64,000 nucleotides of DNA from Thozetella sp. PMI_491 (lineage: Eukaryota; Ascomycota; Sordariomycetes; Chaetosphaeriales; Chaetosphaeriaceae): the NCBI GenBank assembly GCA_021432635.1, contig MU270061.1, forward strand, positions 472,589 through 536,588. Reading direction: 5' to 3'. Made by a program: the position numbers and the translations under genes. The notes beneath the pieces are model-generated. The model was not told the origin of the DNA and ran no database searches. It saw only the letters and a list, made by a program, of their open reading frames with translations. Positions within the stretch are counted from its first letter, which is position 1; every line of letters starts with the position of its first letter. Of this stretch, positions 23,775 to 34,930 are shown in pieces.

Positions 23775-26591
23775 ATGGAGGTACTGAAGACGAAGATCAA
23801 GAGCCTTCGGAGGAAAAACTTCTCGCGCCACTACTTTGTCCCAGAATTGCGGCTCTACTCGGTACTGACAGAAGACGCAGTCCGCTCTGCATTGGTTGAC
23901 TGGCCTTCGTACCGCCAAGATGAGGTTGCGCGTAACGTCGTGCAGCGGGGTCGCAAGATATTTGGCATTCTCCTTCTCTCCAATCTGGTCGCCCAATTGC
24001 CCAAGTTCATCGAAGTCATGAAGCTCGACGACGCTAAGCTTCCGTTCGAGCGAACGGTTCTTGAAGATATCGGGCTGTTGGAAGAGCAAGCAACGGATTT
24101 CTACGACAATCAGTGGGAGTTCACCGCGCCCACATTTCTCCGTGGCACTCTCAATAGAACCTTTGAAGAGGACACAGTCCTTCCATTTATTGCAAATCGA
24201 GAGCTCGACGAAGGTGGCTTCGGCAAAGTGTGCGAGGCAGAGCTGGATCCTGAACATCAGGAGCTGGGTGACGTTTTCCCGCCCAAGGTACGTCACCCAT
24301 TGAAATGACAACGAGTGAATCTCTAATGAGTTTTGGCAAAGTTTGCTGTGAAAGAGTTCAAAATTAGGACACAATCACACGAAAGTCACAAGAAAGAGCT
24401 AGAAAACCTCGCCATTCTCAATCACCTAAAACACCCTAACATTGTCGAACTTCTAGGTTCTTATACGTACAACGGTCGGCATAGTCTTCTGTTTGCGCTA
24501 GCGGATGCCGGAAACCTTAACAAGCTTCTGTCAGCAGAGCGGAACACTACAAAGTTTGTGCTCGACGAAACGATTATGATCGCACTCGCCGAACTGTCCT
24601 CCGCTGTAGAGCATGTCCACAGCTTTATTGGGCATAGAATTAATCTTGATCTGATCGGCTGCCATCACGACCTACGGCCCCGTAATATACTTGTTTCCGG
24701 CTCTAGGTTTATTCTCTCAGACTTTGGTCTGTCAACGTTTAAGTCACCAACACAGGACTCGGCAACCCCATTAACGTCTGGGACGGATGACTATCTGGCC
24801 CCGGACGACCCAATACACAGAGCGAGCGACGTCTGGTCTTTGGGCTGCATACTTTCGGAGTTGGCGACATATATGAGATATGGAAGGGATGGGCTCCAGC
24901 GGTTCCGATCTGTACGAAAGTTCAAGGCCAGCAGCATCATGACGCTCTACCAATTCCACCAAGGCTATGGATGTCCGAGCGAAGCTGTTATAGACTGGCT
25001 GTCAAATCTGGCGGCATCCGGCCCGAAAGCATGCGCTTTATTGGTCTCTCTGGCGCAAGATATGCTTCAAGTGGACCATTCGCAAAGGCCGAAGGCCAAA
25101 GAGGTCACCCGGCGGCTTCGACTGATTGCCCTATGTGAAGTTTCAACCACTATCAGCGATGCCTTTTGTCAAGTAAAGTCTCGGAACCAGTCTCTAGACA
25201 TGTTTCTCGAGCAAACTAAGTTCAACGCCTGGAGATACGCTATTGGAATTTTCTACACGGAGAATAGCCTCGCCACACTACAATCCGAGTCTAGTCGTGC
25301 CGACATGTCCCAATTCGATTCCATCTTAGAATGTCTCTATAGACTTCGCAAGGACATCAAATCCAGACTCTCCCGCGAGACGCCAACGCAATTGCTTGAT
25401 CTTTCCCGGCTGCTCAGCTTGAACGACGAGCTTCAAAGCTTTCTGAACCCCGAGCAGAAGGTATTACTTCGGGAATACTTTCATATCACTGTGCTCAGGG
25501 GGGGCGGTGAAATGCTAAAGCAGCTTGAGCATGGGGACACTAGCGTGGCGCTTGGCCACGAGCTTCGTGTGCGAGCGAGTATTAAGCACGTTAAGAATCT
25601 GATCGACAGAGAGCCCGACTCCAGCTCTCGTGCTCTGAGACTTGACCTGAAGAACATCGATATAAACAGTAAATTTGATAATCACCATCTCGGCTACATT
25701 CACGATGGCCAGAATTCTCGCCAAGTCTGGATAGAATGGCGCGGGTATGGACATCATAGTTCCGATAAATACGACCTCGAGAGACTGTACGGGCGCGCCA
25801 CAAGGGTTGCGGAGCTACTGTCCCGGGAGAAGCCTACTTCTTTCTGTGCGCTGAAGTGCATTGGTGTCTTCAATGACGAGTTTAGGACGGCCTTCGGGGT
25901 TGTCTTCGAAGTCCCGGAATCCGCCCGGCGTGCAGAACCGCTTGAGCCGATGAGCTTACACCAAGTCATCAAGGGCCCCAAGGAAGGCTCTAGGTATACG
26001 CCTGACCTAGATGACAAATTTAGGCTCGCTTTGTCGCTCGCCGAATCGCTGTTAGAGCTTCACTCAGTTCAGTGGTTCCACAAAAGCCTTTCTGCAGCCA
26101 ATGTAGTCTTCTTTCCAGGAGCCCCTAGAGTGACAGGAGTGTCCATTCTAGAGCCATTCCTCGTCGGCTTCGACCATAGCCGACCGGATGACCCGTCAGA
26201 CTTCACTTCTGGAGCCGCCAACAACCAGACCAAGAACTCAAAGAACTATCAGCACCCGGAATATCTCAAAAAGGGCTCCGGATACTGTCCGGAATACGAT
26301 TACTATGGATTGGGCATCATCCTAATGGAGATTGGCTTCTGGAGGGACTTCGCCGAAATAGTTAACCGGCCGCAATATCAAGGCCTGTCTTATGAGGCTC
26401 GTCGCCAAGAACTTCTCAGGGATCGAGTCCCTCGTCTTAGCAAGCACATGGGAAGGGCGTACTCGGAGGCAGTCAGGTGCTGCATTCAGGGCGATTTTGG
26501 GGGGCCTCTAGGAGAAGGCGTAGAAGAGCAGAACATCGTGCTCCGGTTTGGGGAGAGGGTTGTCGGTCAGCTGCGAGGGTGCTCGATTTGA
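23775..26591 (+). CDS. Serine/threonine kinase fused to a C-terminal pseudokinase-like domain, 920 aa
   Basis: Two exons (23775-24287, 24342-26591; 54-nt intron) join in frame to 920 aa. After a helical N-terminus (1-140) comes a kinase: glycine loop DEGGFGKV (145-152), Lys in FAVKEF (175), LKHPNIVELLG, catalytic loop HHDLRPRNILV (279 onward), DFG (298-300), a degenerate APE (LAPD), and DVWSLGCILSELA. The middle (about 440-600) is helical. The C-terminal part (about 615-915) again looks like a kinase lobe (ALSLAESLLELHSVQWFHKS, SAANVVFF, LVGFDHSRPDD, YDYYGLGIILMEIGFW) but has neither a catalytic Asp in the loop nor DFG, so it should be a pseudokinase. Such modules accompany HeLo/NLR-type incompatibility proteins in fungi (family memory). 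The gene is divergent from the CorA-like gene and faces the small 27.2-kb gene. Confidence 0.9.
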
Positions 26592-26638
26592 CTGCCTTGA
26601 GCTTACCTCCAGGGCCCATCTGGCGGAAGGAAGCGGTG

Positions 26639-26827
26639 ATGGCATGCGTTGTAACCATATTCTTTCTATATTTGGCACTGCTCTGCGCAGTCGGGCAAGC
26701 TGCGGTAGACGATTTACGCCTTTCTAGATTACCCAACTGGATCAAACACATGCAACATTGCCCATTCTGTCAGCAGAGCCGGTTAATCTTTGACTTTAAA
26801 GGCAAAGCGCCATGCCAAAATAATTAG
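26639..26827 (+). CDS. Possible small secreted protein, 62 aa
   Basis: This single open frame starts 48 bp after the stop of the double-kinase gene. Residues 1-21 look like a secretion signal (MACVVTIFFLYLALLCAVGQ then A). The short remainder has an HCPFC pair and one more Cys. There is no recognised family and no intron support, and it could be 3' UTR of the kinase gene. Low confidence. Confidence 0.22.
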   Translation: MACVVTIFFLYLALLCAVGQAAVDDLRLSRLPNWIKHMQHCPFCQQSRLIFDFKGKAPCQNN

Positions 26828-27159
26828 CGACCTGGGAAAGTGCGCCACTCCCTACCTCCAGGTCGCCTGCCTTGTCTTTGATCATTGGTTATTAGTTGCA
26901 TATGATTATGCGGACGCACCTTGGCAGCGCGGCCCACTATTGCCTATCGACAAAAGTCAAAGGTTGCCTTGTTTTCAACAGCAGAAGGATACTCTCGGTC
27001 GAACCGCACGAAAAGGAATAAATCAGAGAATCGTCATTATCTAATCCAGGACGGTGCATGGCCATGCGCGAGGTCGAGTAGACACTCTAAATCATTCCTC
27101 TGCTAGTGAAACCAAGGCAAATCAGACTTTCCTACGTGATAACCAGCCCACAAAACTGT

Positions 27160-27447
27160 CTATTGAGTCCTCATGAAAGTATTGATTTCGGCCTGCCTCA
27201 CGGTTTGTAAGACGTCTCACCAAGATTGGTGAACTCGGCCGTGCCTTACCTCAGTGAGCGCTCTCGGCGCCGTGATTTCCATGTTGTCGCCTTGAGTCTA
27301 AAATGGGTCAGCGTGGTAGCAATTCGGTCTCGGTGGGCTGCATGCCTCGAGGCTGTAGTTTGACGTGCTTCCAAAGAGCTCTTTAAGTAATTTCTCCAGC
27401 TTTTCTGGAATGACATATCTCGCCTCCACGTACGTTGTGTCACTCAT
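27160..27447 (-). CDS. Small conserved-looking protein, 60 aa, three exons
   Basis: Exons 27447-27346, 27297-27250 and 27192-27160, all in phase 0, give a 60-aa acidic protein that starts MSDTTYVEARYVIPEKLEKL and ends MRTQ. The second intron has a standard GTAAGG donor. The first begins with GC (GAG then GCATGC) and ends TTTTAG, so it would be one of the rare GC-AG introns. No GT donor nearby keeps the frame. The protein has an amphipathic helix (EKLEKLLKELFG), an EITAPRALTE turn and no signal peptide. I think similar tiny proteins exist in other Pezizomycotina but cannot confirm it. Function unknown. Confidence 0.5.
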
Positions 27448-28773
27448 TCTGAGGGTAGATTTAGGGGTCCGTTACTAGATAATCGTGTTGGTAAGTAGTT
27501 GTTGAATATGTGAGGAGAACACGAACCGATGCAGGTAAGGAGACGCGGAGTTGGTAAAGATATTTAAATACATAAGTTAGTTGGATGTGCAAAACAGGCA
27601 ACAACAGCACTTTGGACTGCCGCGGTTACATGCGACCCACTGCCGCTTGGGCCGCCACAAATCAGCGAGGAAGAATTGGCGGTGGCCTTGAAACGTCCCT
27701 TATTGACGACCAATAGGGAGGCGCGCGACATCGCGCTAACGGTACCACTATCTCACCTATACAGTCCGACCACGGACGGATCTTATATACATTGGTAACG
27801 ATGGGGTTCTTCTTTCGCCACGTCCTCTGTAACGATACCAACGCCCTAGCCTAGCCACCTCTCATAACAAGCATGCACTCATATGCCACGCCCTTCACAC
27901 GACACGCCATTAGTGGGCGCTTTCAAAAGCGAATTACGGAGTTAAAGAGGACTCGAGTCTTCCAGAGGGCACACCCGCGCTCCAGAAGAGGCCTTTCTAG
28001 CCCGCCTAATGGCTGGCTAGCGACCAGAGAGCCCCGCACAGCCCTTTTTAGGGCCGATGCAACGATGGTCATCCGAGGAGGCAGACATGTACGTCTCATA
28101 GATTGTGGACCGTACCTAGTTTCTCTTCTCCGTAGGCTCCGCTCAGTAATAGATCGATACTGGAGTTGACAACATCGATTCCGCGCCTGCTCTGCAGCAG
28201 ACGTGTCAATAGCAGCCATGTCAGTTGAGGATATAGATGGCTGATCACGATTCTCACGGAAACAGTGCATTTCTATGACAGTTCGGGGAGATGCAATGGC
28301 AGATAGGAATGCAAAGTTAGCACCGTCAGTATACAGATATGCTGAGATTTCTCTTGGGCGAATAGAGACCATTGATCATGCTAGTCTGCTATCTAAGGTA
28401 TGCCCCGAATTTATTTTATGTAATTGACGACTGGGGAGGCAAACCTGTTCACCATGTTCGAGCCAGGTTAGGTGATTTAGTATATCACCGACACATCCCA
28501 CGCCCAGTGAGCACAAGGCCAAGGCTCAACCCTCCCGTAAGAATAGCATTTTTGCACATCGATTGATACCAGCGGTGCAGAGAAACCAGACGTTGCGTAT
28601 ATGCCGCAATACTTTGGTATCGTTGGCGTCTATGACAGAATCTGAAGATTCAAACTTTTAGATAAAATGAATCCCTGTTGCGTGGGATGAATTGACTGTT
28701 AAAGGTGGCTCGGTGGCAACGTTGAGTTCCACTTCTAGCCCTTAGCATTCTTGCTTGACTTTATTCCTCGGTT
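27448..28773. other. Gene-free spacer, 1.3 kb
   Basis: No supportable gene. A 149-codon reverse frame (28372-27923) shows no motif and biased, low-complexity composition. The region is the 3' flank of the protease gene and the promoter side of the 60-aa gene. Confidence 0.5.
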
Positions 28774-31700
28774 TTAAAGTGGAAGCACTTCAATCTGAGG
28801 CGTGTCCCAAATGTCCCAGTTATCAGCGTGTGTGGGATCTCCAAATGGTTTCAGAGCAGCTATACGCATCCTGCGACAAGTCAATATGTATCCCACGACG
28901 CTTCGCGGGTGAATCGGCCGCTTTTACTCACGTGTATTTGCCCGGAGCTATCTTGGAGCCATCAGCCATATCTCCCAACCAGGCATACCTATATCCCTGG
29001 CCTCTGTAGAAAAATGTTGCAGGGAAGTTTACGAGATCGCTGGCGTCGTCGAAAGAAGGGTCAAACACGGCATAGTTCGGAGAGTATCGCCAATACGCTA
29101 CGGAACCAATGTAGCCATCGACGCCAACAACGGGAGGGTAACTCCACTTGCGGTTGGACCAGTTTGCTTCATAGATCTAGATCAAGACAAGAATTATGTT
29201 AGCATCACCGACTGAACATGGGGGGCAAGATAGTAGACTGACATCCCATCGTAGCTCCTTGGCGCCGAAAGAAAACGCAACGTGCAGCCGAGGAAAGTCC
29301 TGGGAATCAAGGGACAGGTTGAACGTAAAGCTATGCCCAAAATAAGTCAGTTCTGCAACCTTGGGTATATTTTCTTTTCGCTTGAGGTGAAACTTACGAA
29401 GAGTGATTTGCGAGAGGAATTTCATTTCCTGATAGCATGTACGGCCAATCGGAGTGAGAGTAGAAGATGTCGTCGAAGAGCTTCTTGATATCTGCTTTAA
29501 CTCCTGGTGTACGATTGCTGTCAGGCTGCGACACAAGGAAATAGATTTCTTTAAGCGAGCAGAGAGCAGTCACTTACCAAAATAAGGAATAGATAGCTCA
29601 TCTCCATTGCTGCCGCTAACTATGATTTGGCCGCTGTAAACAGGGAATGCGTTTTCATTCCCGCCATCCGGAATGCTGAAGATGAATCTGTTTGTGTGGT
29701 GGTGCCTGTTAGCCTGGCTGCGCTTGCCTAGAGATTGCTAGATTGTAGGCAACTCACTCCGCTTTTTTGGTCTGCCCCGGTTGAACAGTGAAGGTTCCCG
29801 AGGGCATCTTGACGCTCGGAACGAGGCCGATAGGCACTAGCTCGGGAATACCGTAGAAAGAGCCCGAATCATAGGGATTTGAAGCATCCCACGGCTTGAA
29901 AAGCTCTGTACCGACTGGGTTCTTCAGGGAAAAGGTGTATGTCACAGGCTGGTCTGCATTGTTGGTGACGTCCACGCTGTGGTAGCGCGAAAAGTGGTGT
30001 GTATCGTTGAGAATGAACTTGTACCCCTCTACAGACAGCGATATGGTGCTTTCCAAGACCTTCACGGCGTTGATAAGACCGTTTCCGACTTGGATCGCGG
30101 GGGCGGAGTAGCCTCCATGGTCGTCCAAAAGGTACCCGTCGCTCCAGGGCGTGGCGGTGCCGCTGGAGATGATGCGTTGAGCGAGGTCTTTGGCAAAGTT
30201 AGGGCCATGGACCTTTTTGCCGCCATATTTTCCAATGTACAGGGCAGCAACGCCGGCAACGTACGGGGTTGCCATAGATGTACCGCTCAACATTGCGTAG
30301 TCATCGGTTGGATAAGTGCTGACGATGTAACTGCCCGGGGCAGCAATGTCAGGCTTGAGTTCGAGCTCGTAAAGCCCGCCCCATGTTGTGTAGTATGTCG
30401 GGCGCCCAGCGGCAGGGTTCGGCATTCCCTTGAACTGCTCGAATTGTTTTGTGAAAGTCCCTGTTACGTTGACTCCGGCCTTCACGGCTGCCACGATGGC
30501 CTCGCCCGCCTGCCTTTCGATCATTCCTCTCTGAGCAAATGGGTTTCCAGCATCGGGATCTTGCCAAACCTGGTCGTTGTTGTACCAAAGTGCATACTTG
30601 ATACCGGCAGCGTACATGTTGTTTCCCTGTTCCCAAGAGGCACACGCCGTGGAGCGACGGATAAGGGCCACCTTGTTTGTGAGATTTGGGGGGTTGGCTT
30701 GTGGAGTGCACCACTGATCGTCACTCAGATCAAGTGAAAGAGGATAGATGGGCCAATCCGACAGATCCTCGGCCCAAATATCCATAAGAAAAGCCGGACG
30801 ATAGGCACTTTCTACTTCCTCGATGCTTCCATCTGGGTAGGCGAATTTAGTTGTCCATGGAATCGCTGGCAACATAGATGGATCGGTAGCGGCAACCGCA
30901 ATTACATTCTTCCCGGACGAGCCCGAACTAGCAATGAATGGGCCAGACACTCCGTTATTGCCGGCAGCGATAGTGACGAGGATGCCTTCTTCGACTATGC
31001 GAGAGGCTATATCGGCCCAAGCGTTCTCGGACCAACCGTCAGTGCCACCGATACTAGCAGTGATGATGTCGACCTCCTGAGGTTAGAATACGAGGCACAA
31101 GTTACACAGATAGGAGTAGCATACATCAGCGTCGCGAGCCATCAAGAACGCCTCGACCAGATCGTCTTCCAAAACCCCGTCCTGGATACTAGGTCAGATG
31201 CGGGCGCCATGAGACAGAGCCGAGCTTGTCGGCACCTACCAGTCCACCCATGACTTTAAACGCCAGGAGCGTTGCGTCAGGAGCAACTCCAGTCATGCTT
31301 GGGGGTATGGTAAGCAATAAACTATGTCAAGGCTGGGTTTCCTGCTGGCATACAATTCTGACTTTCCGGCAATGATACCGGCAACATGAGTGCCGTGTCC
31401 TAGCTGATCCATGGGATCATTGTCCGGAGTTTTTTCGCCTTCAAATGGGTAATCTATCCATGCTCGTTAGCGAACTACCTCGAAATTAGCCGAAGACAGC
31501 GTACTCCCGTTGCCCACAAGGTCATATCCACCAGCAACCTTGAATCCAGGTCCGAAGCCACCGCCGAGCTATATGTCTCCTGCGTCAGCGAATCATCCAT
31601 TTCCATTACCCGGGTCGCGACCAGCGAGTTTCCTTACAGCTGGATGGGTATATTGAATACCCGTGTCAATCACGGCAACACGCGCCCCTTTCCCTAGTAC

Positions 31701-32192
31701 ACCAGCGCTGTGGAGCTTGTCTACGCCTGTAAGAGAATGGGTGCTCCAGTTTCCTGCGGTCGCGTTACCGCCAAAGCTGCTGAGGGGCCATGCTTTGAGA
31801 TCAGGGTCCAACTGAAGCAGGTTAGATGTCCATACGTTGGCAATGTGCGTGCCAGCTATTCGTAGTGTATCGAGGTTGTCAGTATGAGACTCGATCGAGA
31901 CACCAGAAAAAATCGTCGAGTTGAAGATCTTGACGATCTTGCTCCCAGGTCGCGCGCTGATTTGGCTGATGGCTTCCTGCTGGTTTGTGCCCTGAATTTT
32001 CATGTCAGACTAAACTGAGCTAATTGAGAAGCATATCTATAGTCTTCGTATTACCTTGGAAAACTCTACAATGTAGCGTTTGCTGGACGGGGCCGTCGAA
32101 TTGGCTATCTTCGGAGACGCATCCCTGCCTTGCAAGAGAGCCAAGCTGCCATCCGCCCAGGCCAGGCCGAACAAAAGGGCGTTCAGGCGCAT
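28774..32192 (-). CDS. Secreted subtilisin-like serine protease (S8) with PA domain
   Basis: Multi-exon minus-strand gene from ATG 32192 to TAA 28776-28774, with about nine or ten introns. The N-terminus (MRLNALLFGLAWADGSLALL) is a signal peptide, followed by an inhibitor-type propeptide (SKRYIVEFSK, ending exon 1 at 32055). The catalytic triad is complete: Asp in VAVIDTGIQYTHP (codon 31667-31665), His in LGHGTHVAG (codon 31397-31395), Ser in LSGTSMATP (codon 30278-30276). An inserted protease-associated domain (about 30730-30530, WCTPQANPPNLTNKVALI) splits the catalytic domain. A beta-rich Fn3-like tail follows, as in vpr/C5a-peptidase-type subtilases. The final exon is reached through a GTGAGT intron after GKYT and ends IEVLPL. 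The exon 2-3 join (GTAAGG donor after 31638, acceptor before 31568) restores THPA-LGGGFGPGFKV. Extracellular proteolysis; could serve nutrition or defence. Confidence 0.9.
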
Positions 32193-34930
32193 GTTGACTC
32201 GTAACTTCACCCTGATCAGCTGCGGTTTAGCAACTAGAACTCACACCTCGGCAACATTCTGCAGTCTTGGTATTTATAGTGCTAGTGATGGCGGAAGGCC
32301 GTTGCTCCCCCAACATCCCAGCTGATAACTAGAAACTACCTAGACTAGTTTCTGATACAGCGCCTATCTCGGCGGCTTTGAGATTCCCTCATCTAGAAGC
32401 TGTAATCTCGGCGAAAACGATAAGGTCATGGCATACGCGTCATTTGTTGAGGGCCGCACTGGCTGTCTTTCAGCTACTGATCGTGGTTAAAGCGTAGCTT
32501 TCTTGGCATGCATCTAGTATACGGCATAAACCCATTGTGGTCTACCTACCACATATGTGCTCAAGGCACCTGCGATGCTACCACTCATGGAAGAGTCGGC
32601 TGCGGAGCCTCTTGGGAACTGCACTTGGCATATGCGGCTCCACGGAACTAAGGATTGTACCTGGGATTCCCTGAGTGGGGCGGTTCTCGTATTGACGCTG
32701 TGATCACTAGAGCACACCATCATAGACGGACGGCCGGCTTCCTTCTGGTTTGGTATTAGTTGGTAAATGCCGACCACGATAGATACCTAGGCACTCGATA
32801 GCCCTAGTCTACTTCCACGAGGGGCTAGAGAGCCGGCTCGACTCGAAGACGAGGAATCCAACGAGAATTCTGCAACGAGCAAGGATCGACGGAAATAGAT
32901 AATTGGCGTTCGGGAATAATATTTAGGGAGCACCAGATTACCACGTCTGGGTGTCGCAGACGATAGGTTACACAAACAGGAAGAGGGTTCGCCGATATTG
33001 GCACCGGCTGTTGAGCAGAAATAAGGAACGGCTAGGCTTGGCGGAGGACAACTGATAATAATCTACTAGTAGGGTTGCATATGCAGGGACCAGGTATATT
33101 GGCGTGCGCAAATAGTCGAGTATCAGGTGGACTTCCTCTTTCAGATGCTGACGCCAAATTGAGACAAATTTCCACGTTGGGATGCCCAGGGCCTCCTTGC
33201 CAAGCGTTAACACGGGTCAGGAGACTGTTCTCATTGCTGGAATTCGTGTTCCACAAGTCATAGCCCATGATCTTATCGGCGGTGTTTATTCTTCTGGATA
33301 AGTTTAGCCCCATCATGGAGGTTGCCGGATGACCTACCCGATTAAGGGCCAGCTAGTGATGTCGATCTACCAATTCTCCTACCATGTAGATCGCTCAATG
33401 TTCTGCCGTATTCAAGGTTGCAGACCTTGGTTCGGCAGTGCCTTGGGAACGCTGTAGATGCCGGAACAGATTGCCTCGCTTGGTCCATTGGCTCACAGCG
33501 TTTCCCACCCCCTTGTCCCGACTCCATCTAATCTTGGTGAGGGGGACGTCGACGAGCAGAGTTGGCTTTGGTGTCTTCTGCCTGAGTTACCAGACACTTT
33601 TGATGGAATTTTGCACCCAGTTGTGTCTTCTGTCTAAACTTTCTCCTGGGGAGGTGGGGGGGGGGGGGGGGGGGGGGGGGCGGACAACCCAGTGGTCGTG
33701 TTATGATGGAATGGAGTTAAAGATGAAGTGGCGCCTCTCACCAGGTGAGCCCGCTGTGGATTGCAAGAGTGCCCTCGATCTTTGTCTCTTTGCGAGCACG
33801 ATTGGCTGTTGGCAACAGCAGGGTTCGATTTATACAGGCCCAAGATTGGGTATTTGGGAAAGTAGAATTAGTTCTGTTGGGTGCCAGGAAGTTTTCAGCC
33901 TGGCTTGTCCTTCAGAAGACCGACAAACAGGCAAGGAAGTGTGATCCAGCCAGATCGCGAAAAGAAGGCAGCCACGGCAAAATTGGACCGGCAAAATCCT
34001 TACGTCATGGCAATCAGACCATACTCGCTCCACATCAACACCTGAGCACTCTTAGTTAGCCATTGTTGCCTTCTCGAAATAGACAGTGACGTGGACGGCC
34101 TGCCATCACCTTCAGAAGTCTTGTAAATTCTTGTCGTTAAGAAACGCCCTGAGAAGCCAAAGCGAATTTAGGAATGGGTGCAAAAGCGCACAATGCACAA
34201 GGGGGGTTAGCAAGAGTTACGCTCGCAAGGCATACACCGAAGGAGATATCCCAAGGATCGCAACAGAGACGTGGAATTGATGACCTTGATTGATCCTCGA
34301 TAAAGCGACTGGTACATTATTCTCATCGGGCTTGGTTCTTCTTCCCGTGGATGGAACAGATGGTTTGCATCGTCGCATTGGCTTCTCCACCATGCTGACG
34401 GCGTACTTCAGTGGAAGCTCCATCCAAGAGATCACCATTGTGTAAGGCGCTCCAACTGCGTCGTTGGGTGACGAGTTCGTTATGAGCTAGGATGGAACTA
34501 CCTTTGCTAATATCTTACCTTACAAGCTGCTCTATCGTGATGGGGATGGTTTTTATTTCCTCTCGTCACTTCCTTTGCCCAATTCGTCAGACCTTCCTAC
34601 AAAACGGTTAGGAGATTAACGCTGGTGTTAAATAATGATAGAGTAACCTCCTCGCGTAGGAGCGAGTAGTAGGCCTCAAAATCACCCACAACGAGGCTCC
34701 TGGTCACGTGCCATTTTCACTCGGCGAGCTCAGTAATCAAGTCCTCTCTCACAGGGTTTAGGCATCCAGATTGGCTAAAGCCTTCGTCGCGTCATTCTCT
34801 ACATCCGCGCTCATTACCTAGTCAGAGGCAATGGTTACCCGGAGTGCTTCTTGCTAGTCGTGGTCTAAAATGCTTGCGAGGCACCGGCGTAGATTTTGCG
34901 ATCACCAAGTCACGGACGCGACAAGCCGAC
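32193..34930. other. Gene-free spacer, 2.7 kb, between divergent genes
   Basis: Divergent promoters of the protease (left) and the HET protein (right) lie at the two ends. Open frames in between lack motifs. A 25-base G run lies at 33656-33680. Confidence 0.5.
33656..33680. repeat. Poly-G run, 25 bases
   Basis: Uninterrupted G on the plus strand, outside genes. The true length may be uncertain because long homopolymers are hard to sequence. Confidence 0.85.

Noticed and set aside
27923-28372. 149-codon reverse frame between the 60-aa gene and the protease
   Set aside because: No domain, signal peptide or splice support; Arg/Ser-rich composition typical of a chance frame.
29979-30737. 252-codon plus-strand frame
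   Set aside because: Lies entirely antisense inside the subtilisin-like protease exon; a shadow.
33032-33316. 94-codon reverse frame in the protease-HET spacer
   Set aside because: No motif, no partner exon; insufficient evidence for a gene.
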